Shown here: positions 1 through 5,955 of the stretch, in pieces | How positions within the stretch are numbered: the stretch's first letter is position 1 | How the letters are laid out: each line of letters begins with the position of its first letter | Assembly: GCA_900539645.1 (NCBI GenBank) | Contig: UQCY01000056.1 | Coordinates: 1-11,124 of the forward strand | DNA length: 11,124 nucleotides | Reading direction: 5' to 3' | Origin: an uncultured Clostridium sp. | GTDB taxonomy: Bacteria > Bacillota > Clostridia > Peptostreptococcales > Peptostreptococcaceae | Position numbers and translations under genes: made by a program | The notes under the pieces: generated by a model | Seen by the model: the letters and a program-made list of their open reading frames with translations, nothing else | What the model was told of the DNA's origin: nothing | The model's database searches: none

Positions 1-80
1 CGAACTAAATATATCTGCTGTTCAGTTTTCAAAGTTCATTTAAAACTTTCGTTTTATTTTCTTGCCCTCTCTCAAGAACA
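1..80 (-). ncRNA. rRNA operon leader (5' part of the rrn precursor)
   Basis: Read on the minus strand, this stretch starts at the predicted rrn transcription start (about 80) and runs off the left edge. It first forms a perfect 6-bp hairpin, TTCTTG (78-73) with CAAGAA (64-59) around an 8-nt purine loop. It then contains CTTTGAAAACTGAACAG (34-18), which matches the boxA-like antitermination element I know from Bacillus/Clostridium rrn leaders just before 16S rRNA. Two mutually exclusive small hairpins are possible around it: AAAGTT 49-44 with AACTTT 36-31, or AGTTTT 47-42 with AAAACT 29-24. No 16S sequence itself is inside the window. The identification rests on recognising the leader and on the promoter upstream. 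Confidence 0.75.
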
Positions 81-83
81 AGT

Positions 84-150
84 ATTATAATATCAGCTTT
101 TACATTTTGCGTCAACACTTTTTTTTAACTTTTTTTAAAAACTTTCATAA
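84..150 (-). promoter_or_regulatory. rRNA operon promoter with UP-like A-tracts
   Basis: On the minus strand, TTGACG (115-110) is followed after 17 nt by TATTAT (92-87), with an overlapping TATAAT at 89-84. Directly upstream of the -35 box lie phased A-runs (about 141-117), typical of the UP elements that drive strong rRNA promoters. The conserved rrn leader follows downstream. The promoter begins only about 45 nt after the stop codon of the siroheme-type gene, and transcription points the same way. Confidence 0.8.
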
Positions 151-159
151 ACAATTGAT

Positions 160-744
160 TTATATATTTTTTTCAATTTCTTTTAACTCTTCTATATCCA
201 GTTCTACCAATGCTTTTAAAACTTTTTTTCTTTCTGATTTATCTTCATAACTTTTTATAATTTTTTCTCTAATTTCACCAAGCAAATCTACATATTCTGC
301 AAAAGATTCATCATAAACCTCCTCTAAATCTTTTCTAATTTTTGCAGATAATGCTGGAATTTTTCCTCCTGTAGATATTCCTATCAATAAATCTCCTCTT
401 TTCACATAAGAAGAAACAGTAAAATCAGATAAATCTCTGCTATCTACTACATTTATCAATTTAGACTTCTTTCTACATATACAAGCAATTTCCTCATTAA
501 CCTCTTTATCATCAGTAGCAGCTACAACTATATCAAACTTATCTATATACTCCTCTTTAAAAATATCATTTATTAAATCTACTTTATTTCCAAGCTCTAA
601 AAATCTACTGTCAAAATCTGGAGCTAAAACAGTAACGCTTTTTCCAAAATCTAAAAAATTCATACACTTTCTCAGCGCTACATTACCTCCACCGACTATT
701 ATTATCTCCATATTATCTAAATTCAAATTTACTGGATAAAACAA
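160..744 (-). CDS. Precorrin-2 dehydrogenase (Met8/SirC-type siroheme synthase N-terminal domain)
   Basis: NAD-dependent oxidation of precorrin-2 to sirohydrochlorin in the cytoplasm; some family members also chelate iron to give siroheme. The ~194-residue protein opens with the family's FYPVNLNL segment, followed by a Rossmann motif GGGNVALRK (18-26), ATDD (76-79) and NVVD (98-101), whose Asp is the position of the catalytic Asp in Met8p. The usual basic region STGGKIPALS follows. It lacks the methyltransferase half of CysG; that activity sits in the cobA-hemD fusion at 4376-5872. I chose the TTG at 744: it has AGAGGTGAAG about 6 nt upstream and gives MFYPV. A GTG at 753 is in frame but has no spaced ribosome site, and a stop lies just above it. 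In this pathway it would supply sirohydrochlorin to CbiK. It is separated from the operon by an arginase-like gene and TRAP remnants. Confidence 0.88.
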   Translation of the reverse strand: MFYPVNLNLDNMEIIIVGGGNVALRKCMNFLDFGKSVTVLAPDFDSRFLELGNKVDLINDIFKEEYIDKFDIVVAATDDKEVNEEIACICRKKSKLINVVDSRDLSDFTVSSYVKRGDLLIGISTGGKIPALSAKIRKDLEEVYDESFAEYVDLLGEIREKIIKSYEDKSERKKVLKALVELDIEELKEIEKNI

Positions 745-788
745 TAACTTCACCTCTTTTCAAAAAATCACCTAAAATAATAACCTCT

Positions 789-818
789 ATTATAACTTTA
801 TCCAATAACCCTAGTAAA
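789..818 (-). promoter_or_regulatory. Possible sigma-A promoter for the Met8/SirC gene
   Basis: A TATAAT (794-789) lies 18 nt downstream of TTTACT (818-813, four of six matches to TTGACA), overlapping the end of the arginase-like gene. It would give a start site about 40 nt before the TTG start. In AT-rich DNA such matches arise by chance, so this is tentative; the gene may simply be co-transcribed with the gene before it. Confidence 0.3.
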
Positions 819-1568
819 AAAATCATAAAGTGACTTATTTGTTTTTTTATTAATCTCTCTATCTTCAAAAAACTTTGGGATTGGTTCATATGGATTCCGT
901 TCTCCACAAATATCAGCACCTATAATATCATGATCCATTAAAAATCGTTTCAATATCTTCTTCAAAAGCTCAACCGACATCTTTCCTTGACTCCAATTAG
1001 TCTTTGCATAATGCTTGCTCAAAACATCTTTATCTATAGAAACATACAATGGTACATCATTTTTTATAAGCTCCAATTTTTCCTCAGCAACTTTCTCTTC
1101 CAAATCTCTAAGGCTAACACACACCAACTTATCAAACTTTTCCTTTGATATACCCTCAATATCATCTATATTCTTCTGACTTGGTCCTATTAAAATCAAT
1201 TGCTCTAAATTATCATTATTTTCTAATACCTCTCTAGCCCAATCTCCGCAACTAGTAAAACTATGGATCATAGGAACTTGCATATCATTATGATAATCAA
1301 ACAAAACAAGAGAAAACTTCCCTTCTAACTTTTCTACAAAAAATTCTGTCATATAATGATAATTTCCAGAATCTATAAAATGCACTCCATTTGGGCTGTA
1401 TCCTTCTAACCTTCTTTTTATTTCATTAGCTGCATCATCTGTACAATACATATTTGTCCCAGATATATCTGAACAATCTACCCAATCTGTATCTCCTAAA
1501 CTCTCTGCTATCTCCTTAGAGTATGTATTACTAAAATTAACAACCAAATTTCTATCTTTATACTGCAT
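798..1568 (-). CDS. Arginase/agmatinase-superfamily hydrolase
   Basis: A 256-residue protein of the ureohydrolase fold, whose members hydrolyse guanidino or formimino groups with a binuclear Mn centre. All expected metal-ligand positions are present. They are a His in SGNYHY (H71, replacing the usual GGDHS), DYHND (D91, H93, D95, the DxHxD motif) and SIDKDV (D179, D181), plus a late Glu in GERNP (E223) resembling the agmatinase EVNP. The length is shorter than typical arginases (~300). The N-terminal 60 residues look divergent, so arginine, agmatine or formiminoglutamate cannot be assigned as substrate. The ATG at 1568 follows AAAGGGATG at suitable spacing. A promoter and terminator-like leader lie just upstream (1569-1682). 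It sits between a broken TRAP operon and the siroheme-type gene, with no clear pathway link to either. Confidence 0.8.
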   Translation of the reverse strand: MQYKDRNLVVNFSNTYSKEIAESLGDTDWVDCSDISGTNMYCTDDAANEIKRRLEGYSPNGVHFIDSGNYHYMTEFFVEKLEGKFSLVLFDYHNDMQVPMIHSFTSCGDWAREVLENNDNLEQLILIGPSQKNIDDIEGISKEKFDKLVCVSLRDLEEKVAEEKLELIKNDVPLYVSIDKDVLSKHYAKTNWSQGKMSVELLKKILKRFLMDHDIIGADICGERNPYEPIPKFFEDREINKKTNKSLYDFFTRVIG

Positions 1569-1590
1569 TATCTATTCATCCCTTTCAAAA

Positions 1591-1606
1591 GCTAGTACCT
1601 ACTAGC
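1591..1606. repeat. Perfect palindrome, possible operator or second leader hairpin
   Basis: GCTAGTAGGTACTAGC on the minus strand is a perfect inverted repeat of 7 bp arms around a 2-bp centre. As RNA it could fold as a 6-bp stem with a 4-nt loop, followed by UUUU. It sits between the terminator hairpin and the ribosome binding site of the arginase-like gene, so it could be a repressor operator or an RNA element. The symmetry is seen directly; the role is inferred. Confidence 0.5.
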
Positions 1607-1639
1607 AAAAAAGGGAGCCTAAAATATTAGCCCCCTTTT
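1607..1639 (-). terminator. Rho-independent terminator, possibly an attenuator
   Basis: On the minus strand AAAAGGGGGC pairs with GCTCCCTTTT (one G-U pair), closed by a TAA/TTA extension with one bulged G and a TATT loop, and ends in six T. It is a convincing intrinsic terminator. It lies after the dctP remnant, so it may end the upstream transcript. It also lies directly downstream of a good promoter (1654-1682) and upstream of the arginase-like gene, so it may act as an attenuator in that gene's leader. Confidence 0.8.
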
Positions 1640-1653
1640 CCCCGTATTCATTT

Positions 1654-1682
1654 ATTATATATCAACTAAACTACTTTGTCTA
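1654..1682 (-). promoter_or_regulatory. Sigma-A promoter ahead of the arginase-like gene
   Basis: TAGACA (1682-1677, five of six) and a perfect TATAAT (1659-1654) are separated by exactly 17 nt on the minus strand, giving a start near 1647. The resulting leader would be about 80 nt and would contain the terminator hairpin (1607-1639) and the palindrome (1591-1606) before the ATG at 1568. Confidence 0.6.
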
Positions 1683-1712
1683 ACTTTAAACTAAAAGCTT
1701 TTACCAAGTAAT

Positions 1713-2480
1713 CTAATTATACTTTTCTATCTCATCTCTAAGTGTATCTATCAAATCAGAACCTATATCATTTTCAATATCATCCCAAACCGACTCACTT
1801 GCCTTCTTCATAGCTTCTAAAGTTTTCTTATCTAAGTTTATAATCTCTGTTCCACTTTCTTCAATAACATTAATTCTATCATCAAGCTGTTTATCTGTAG
1901 TATTTCTCGCCCATACTTTAGACTCCTCAGCAGCCTCATAAACAATAGCCCTTTCTTCATCAGTAAGTGAATTCATAACCTTAGATGAAGCAATACAAGT
2001 AACTGGATGTATAAAATGATTCGTATTTACAAGATAATCCTGCTGCTCATAAAATCTTGGAACAATTATCGCCTCTAGTGGATTTTCCTGTGCATCTATA
2101 GTCCCCTGCTGAAGCCCTATATATACCTCAGAATAAGACATAGGTGTCGGATTTGCACCTAATGACTTCCAGAATTTTATATGATATGGATTTTCCATAG
2201 TTCTTATCTTTAATCCCTTAAAATCGCTCAATTTATCTATCTTCTTGTTGGAAGTAGTCTCTCTAAATCCTTGATCTGCAATCCCAAGAAGCTCTACATT
2301 CTTTTCACTATAATATCCTTTTAATTTTTCAAAAAGCCCTCCATCAAGAACCTTTCTAGCAATCTCAATATTATCAAATGCCATAGGAGCATCTAACACA
2401 GCTGCTTCGGGAATAAAAGAAACCTGTGGTGAAGTTGCCTGAAAAACAAAACTTATATTTCCTCCTTGGCAAGCCTCAAA
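1713..2480 (-). pseudogene. dctP: TRAP transporter substrate-binding protein remnant (5'-truncated)
   Basis: This is the body and C-terminus of a DctP-family periplasmic/extracellular binding protein, with the family region reading GLKIRTMENP, then PTPMSYSEVYIGLQQG and DAQENPLEA; the Arg of KIR is the conserved carboxylate-binding position. Recognisable homology begins at EACQGGNIS (about 2477), equivalent to roughly residue 70 of intact relatives. The signal peptide and first lobe segment are therefore missing, and no proper start is present in that frame; a GTG at 2399 is the first conventional start codon. AGGAGGTG (2493-2486) just upstream may be the old ribosome site, with a TTG at 2479 now out of frame. 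Alternatively those bases may encode the LGGE motif of DctP. Without export and without intact membrane partners it should be non-functional. The substrate cannot be inferred beyond a carboxylate. Confidence 0.85.
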
Positions 2481-2499
2481 AATTTCACCTCCTAGAAAC

Positions 2500-2987
2500 C
2501 TATAGCAGAGCCAAACTCAGCTGAGGTATGAATGTTATCAATACTAACACAACCATAAATGCAATAATAAATGGAATTGCACTCTTTATAATCTCTTCCA
2601 TCTTTATATTCGTTATTGTACTCGCCACAAATAAATTTACACCAAGTGGAGGAGTTACAAATCCTATCGCCAAATTGACACCCATCATAATACCAAAGTG
2701 AATTGGATCCATTCCGTAGCTCTGTACTATTGGTAAAAGTATAGGTGTCAAAATTAAAAAATCTTTCCTCTAGCCATAATATTTCCAGACAATATAAACA
2801 TCGGTACTGCTAAAATAGGGAAACTATTAACTCCATTTATCATAGATCTTATAATATATTGTGCATCTGCCGGAAACCAAGAATCCGCTAAATTAGGCAA
2901 TATACTAATTGAACCCAGTACTGCCCCAACTGGCAGCCCAGCTACAAGCAACAGTGCAAATAAAAACATTAAAACTCCTACTGCCAT
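2500..2987 (-). pseudogene. dctM: TRAP transporter large permease remnant (internal deletion and frameshift)
   Basis: Two pieces of the DctM large membrane subunit are joined. The first 77 codons (2987-2757) start with MAVGVLMFLF after a strong TAAGGAGG site and reach PMFILSGNIMARGKIF. The second piece (about 2759-2500) resumes at LILTPILLPIVQ and ends normally with FIPQLSLALL. Intact DctM is about 425-430 residues with 11-12 membrane helices; only about 162 codons remain, so roughly 265 are missing. The two pieces are also out of frame: a TAA (2756-2754) closes the first frame at the junction within a run of T. Confidence 0.9.
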
Positions 2988-3025
2988 AATAACCTCCTTA
3001 AAAATCCGACTTTATTCTTTCATCC

Positions 3026-3486
3026 TTATTCTTTAACACACAATACAATCTTTTCAATTACCCTAATTACAGCTAGTCCACTACCTACAACAACTGACGA
3101 ATAAACTATATACATAGGTAGTCCTAAAGCTGGACTTCTCTGTCCACTTAAAAATGAGCTCTTAACAACCAAAAATCCAAAAACAAATATCGCAGTGAAA
3201 AATACAACCATTAAGACTCTATCTATCATCAATACGATATTTTTTAATTTCGCGGTAAATAATCTATAAACTGCACAACCTTTAATGATGCGCCTTTATT
3301 AATACAATAAGGTACACCTAAAAAAGCCGACCATATAAATAGATATCTGACTAACTCTTCAGACCATGTTAGTGAATTTTGGAATACATATCTAGCTATA
3401 ATTTGAACCCCCAACACTAAGGTCATACTTATTAAAAGTAAAACCAGCAAAACCTCTTCAAATCTATCCGGTATTATCTTCTTCAC
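3026..3486 (-). pseudogene. dctQ: TRAP transporter small permease, frameshifted
   Basis: A DctQ-type small membrane subunit (about 150 residues, four helices) read in two frames. Frame one gives MKKIIPDRFEE, two hydrophobic helices and the family segment TWSEELVRYLFIWSAF, then stops after DYLPRN (stop near 3244). Frame two continues from KNIVLMIDR through two further helices and the DctQ signature SGQRSPALGLPMY to a normal end. Adding one A to the short A-run at 3250-3248 restores LPRKLKNIVLMIDR, so a single-base deletion explains the break. I chose the GTG at 3486, which lies 8 nt after AAAGGAG; the ATG at 3492 is too close to that site. dctM follows 38 nt downstream. Confidence 0.88.
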
Positions 3487-3511
3487 CGCCATATCTCCTT
3501 TCAAATTAATT

Positions 3512-3583
3512 ACGCTCTTTCAAAAGTATTTCTCTATCTCATTCAATTTAATTCAATAAATCAATACTACTTGAAAAGGGCGT
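3512..3583. repeat. Imperfect long inverted repeat upstream of dctQ
   Basis: On the plus strand, arm 3512-3530 (ACGCTCTTTCAAAAGTATT) is an imperfect reverse complement of arm 3563-3583 (starting AATACTACTTG and ending AAGGGCGT), with about 17 pairs, a few mismatches and a bulge, around a ~32-nt AT-rich loop. It fills most of the aroD-dctQ gap. It is not a standard terminator, since no T-run follows on the minus strand. It may be a regulatory structure or the scar of a small mobile repeat; function unknown. Confidence 0.4.
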
Positions 3584-3609
3584 ATTCTCTACAATATATA
3601 ATTTCTACT

Positions 3610-3638
3610 ATTATAAACTAGCGTGTACTATGTCTAAA
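3610..3638 (-). promoter_or_regulatory. Possible promoter for the former TRAP operon
   Basis: TTTAGA (3638-3633, four of six) and TATAAT (3615-3610) lie 17 nt apart on the minus strand, overlapping the last codons and stop of aroD. It would drive dctQMP, with the long inverted repeat (3512-3583) in the leader. Weak -35 box; tentative. Confidence 0.3.
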
Positions 3639-4372
3639 ACAGTTTTTAAATCTTCAACATTTATCTGTCCTGGAGCAGATACTTTACCTACAGCTCCAAA
3701 AGTAAGTGCTGAACCAAATGCTTCTCCACTTAATCTACTTATAGCCCCTGTTCCTGCCATTGACATTGTTATTATAGGTCTATCAGCGTAATTAGTGAAC
3801 ATTTCTTCAGTAGCTGCAAGAAGAGTTATCACATCTTTTTTATTCTGAGGCATAACCGCTATCTTAGGAACATCCACTCCTAATTCCTGCATTTTTCTTA
3901 ATCTACCTACTATATCGTCTTTTTCTGGAGTTTTGTCGAAATCATGGTTTGATCCAACTACTTTTACTCCATTTTCATGAGCTGCTTCTACAACAGCTTT
4001 AACATATTCATCTCCTGTAAATGCTTCAACGTCAACTGCATCTACTAAACCAGTTTTTGTAGCATTTATATTTAATTCAACGTATTTATCAGCTTCTATA
4101 GCTTTTTCTCCACCTTCTTTTGAAGTTCTGAAAGTGAATAATATTGGAGTTTCTCCTAGAGTTTCTCTAAGTTCTCTTAAAACTTCTTCAGTTTTTCCAA
4201 AGTCGAATATATCATTAAACCAGTCAACTCTGAACTCTACTATATCTGCTCCAACTTCATTTATTTTTTTAGCTGAATCTATTATTTCTTCTTTTGTTTT
4301 TTCTACTATCGGTACACATATCTTAGGAATTCCCTCTCCTAATACTATGTTTCTTATTTTACAAGTATTCAT
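3611..4372 (-). CDS. aroD: Type I 3-dehydroquinate dehydratase
   Basis: Converts 3-dehydroquinate to 3-dehydroshikimate through a Schiff-base intermediate, in the cytoplasmic shikimate pathway. The 253-residue protein has the family length and all key residues, at positions equal to those of the enteric enzymes. They are E46 and R48 (EFRVDW), R82 (FRTSKEGG), H143 (SNHDF), the Schiff-base lysine K170 (VPKIAVMP), R213 (SRLSGEAFGS), and S232 and Q236 (SAPGQ). It starts at ATG 4372, three bases after the cobA-hemD stop. Its ribosome site GTAGGAGAT lies inside the last codons of that gene, so the two are translationally coupled. It belongs to a different pathway from its tetrapyrrole neighbours; the broken TRAP carboxylate transporter downstream hints at a former quinate/shikimate uptake link, which is inference. 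Confidence 0.96.
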   Translation of the reverse strand: MNTCKIRNIVLGEGIPKICVPIVEKTKEEIIDSAKKINEVGADIVEFRVDWFNDIFDFGKTEEVLRELRETLGETPILFTFRTSKEGGEKAIEADKYVELNINATKTGLVDAVDVEAFTGDEYVKAVVEAAHENGVKVVGSNHDFDKTPEKDDIVGRLRKMQELGVDVPKIAVMPQNKKDVITLLAATEEMFTNYADRPIITMSMAGTGAISRLSGEAFGSALTFGAVGKVSAPGQINVEDLKTVLDIVHASL

Positions 4373-4375
4373 AAT

Positions 4376-5872
4376 TTATCTATCTCCTACAAGCACGTCC
4401 ATAACTCCCTGAATCGTACTCACTTCAGCCTCTTTATATACCTCAAGGCCAAACTCCTCTATCGTCCTACTAGTCACAGGACCAATAGACACAAGCTTCT
4501 TACCTTCAAGCAACTCCTTATAATTCTCTCCAGCAATCTCAATAAGATTCTTAACAGTAGAGCTGCTTGTAAACGTAATATAATCCACATCAGACTTAAG
4601 TACATCCTCTGCAATCTCTCTACTCTTCTCATCTATCATTGTCTTATAACTGAATACCTCAGTTACATCACAAATCTCTTTTAACTTATCAGCTAAAAAC
4701 TCTCTAGCATTTTCAGATCTCGGAATCAAAATCCTATCACTGTTCTTAACAGTTTTTTTCATCTCTTCAAACAGCGACTCTGCTACAAACCTCTCAGGAA
4801 CAATATCGGCTTTTATACCTCTCTTCATAAGTTCCTCAGAAGTACCAGTTCCTATTGAACAGACTTTAAGACCAAATAATACCCTAGAATCAAGTCCCAT
4901 ATCGTCTAAAGTCTCAAAGAATAACTCAACACCATTTCTACTTGTAAACACAATATGTGTATAATTTTTTAAATTCTCTATCTCTTTTCTAAGCTCTGTA
5001 TCGTCATTTTTCTCAATTTTGATAACTGGAAGCTCTACTGCCTTTCCTCCAAGAGAGTTTATTTTTTCAGAAAGGTCACTGCTCTGTTTTCTAGCTCTAG
5101 TCACAACTACTTTCTTTCCAAATAAATCTCTTTTTTCAAAGAAATTCAGCTTATCTCTCACCTTTACAACATCTCCAACAACAATTAACGATGGAGCTTT
5201 TACCTTTTTCTCCTGTGCAACTTCATACGCATTTTCTAAATCTGTAACTACTGTTCTCTGATTGTATCTAGTAGCCCAACTTACAAAAGCAACAGGTGTT
5301 TTTGGATCTCTACCTTCTTCTATAAGTCTATCACTTATATGTTTAAGATTTCCTATACCCATTAAAAATACTAGTGTTCCCTTGCAGTTAGCAAGTGCAT
5401 TCCAGTTAATTTCTTTATCCTCGTCTTCTCTTAGATGTCCTGTAATTACATGGAATGAAGACGCATAATCTCTATGAGTTATAGGTATTCCTGCATAACA
5501 AAGTCCACCTATTGCAGAAGTTATCCCAGGTACAATTTCAAAGTCTATCCCTTCATCATAAAGTACCTCGGCTTCTTCTCCACCTCTACCAAAAACATAC
5601 GGGTCTCCACCTTTTAATCTAGTTACTATTTTTCCTTCAAGTGCCTTTTTAGCAATTACCTCGTTTATCATATCCTGTGGAAGTATGTGATTGCTCGACT
5701 TCTTCCCAACATAGATAAATTCGCAATTTTCTTTGGCCTCTTTTAAAAATTCATCATTTGCAAGTCTATCGTATATTATTACGTCGGACTTTTTGATACA
5801 CTCAAGACCTTTTAAAGTCATAAGTTTTGTATCTCCAGGCCCTGCACCTACAAGATATACCTTTCCTTTCAT
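4376..5872 (-). CDS. cobA-hemD: Fused uroporphyrinogen-III C-methyltransferase / uroporphyrinogen-III synthase
   Basis: A 498-residue bifunctional cytoplasmic enzyme. Residues 1-245 are an SUMT (CobA) domain that uses S-adenosylmethionine to methylate uroporphyrinogen III at C2 and C7, giving precorrin-2. It shows VGAGPGD (8-14), RLKGGDPYVFGRGGEE (85-100), PGITSA (115-120) and ITHRD (131-135). From about residue 250 a HemD domain begins with LFGKKVVVTRAR, continues through VFTSRNGVELFF and ends with the ITFTSSSTV region; it closes hydroxymethylbilane to uroporphyrinogen III. The fusion is known from Clostridia and relatives. The ATG at 5872 follows TGAGGATT. It is separated from hemC by an 83-nt AT-rich gap, the largest inside the operon, and is coupled to aroD downstream. 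Confidence 0.96.
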   Translation of the reverse strand: MKGKVYLVGAGPGDTKLMTLKGLECIKKSDVIIYDRLANDEFLKEAKENCEFIYVGKKSSNHILPQDMINEVIAKKALEGKIVTRLKGGDPYVFGRGGEEAEVLYDEGIDFEIVPGITSAIGGLCYAGIPITHRDYASSFHVITGHLREDEDKEINWNALANCKGTLVFLMGIGNLKHISDRLIEEGRDPKTPVAFVSWATRYNQRTVVTDLENAYEVAQEKKVKAPSLIVVGDVVKVRDKLNFFEKRDLFGKKVVVTRARKQSSDLSEKINSLGGKAVELPVIKIEKNDDTELRKEIENLKNYTHIVFTSRNGVELFFETLDDMGLDSRVLFGLKVCSIGTGTSEELMKRGIKADIVPERFVAESLFEEMKKTVKNSDRILIPRSENAREFLADKLKEICDVTEVFSYKTMIDEKSREIAEDVLKSDVDYITFTSSSTVKNLIEIAGENYKELLEGKKLVSIGPVTSRTIEEFGLEVYKEAEVSTIQGVMDVLVGDR

Positions 5873-5899
5873 TAAAAATCCTCATTTCTATCTATTTAA

Positions 5900-5929
5900 T
5901 TTATACTAATTTATTTTGTTTGTACTAAT
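5900..5929. repeat. Short direct repeat in the hemC / cobA-hemD gap
   Basis: TTTATACTAAT (5900-5910) and TTTGTACTAAT (5919-5929) on the plus strand are copies of one 11-bp word with one mismatch, 19 bp apart. On the minus strand they overlap a weak promoter-like pair (TTAGTA 5928-5923, TATAAA 5905-5900, 17 nt spacing). They could be tandem regulator sites or chance in AT-rich DNA. Confidence 0.3.
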
Positions 5930-5955
5930 CTTTTTATTTTAATCTACAAATAATA

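Noticed and set aside
62-250. Plus-strand 62-codon open frame
   Set aside because: It lies over the rrn promoter A-tracts and the antisense of the Met8/SirC C-terminus; it is low-complexity Phe/Ser/Asn and has no ribosome site.
160-744. Full CysG-type trifunctional siroheme synthase
   Set aside because: The gene ends after the dehydrogenase part at about 194 residues; the methyltransferase is encoded in the cobA-hemD fusion.
713-919. Minus-strand 68-codon frame overlapping the ends of two genes
   Set aside because: It overlaps the arginase-like 3' end and the Met8/SirC start in another frame and has no recognisable domain. A TTG within it (near 766) has AGGTGA upstream but would give only a ~16-residue peptide.
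1569-3610. Insertion sequence causing the TRAP damage
   Set aside because: No transposase fragment, terminal repeats or target duplication is visible; the lesions are simple deletions and a one-base shift.
4134-4412. Plus-strand open frame opposite aroD and cobA-hemD
   Set aside because: Ser/Thr/Ile-rich antisense shadow of strongly supported genes.
5873-5955. Possible cobalamin riboswitch in the operon gap
   Set aside because: The gap is only 83 nt of nearly pure A/T and lacks the conserved B12-box; a riboswitch, if present, would be upstream of cbiG outside the window.
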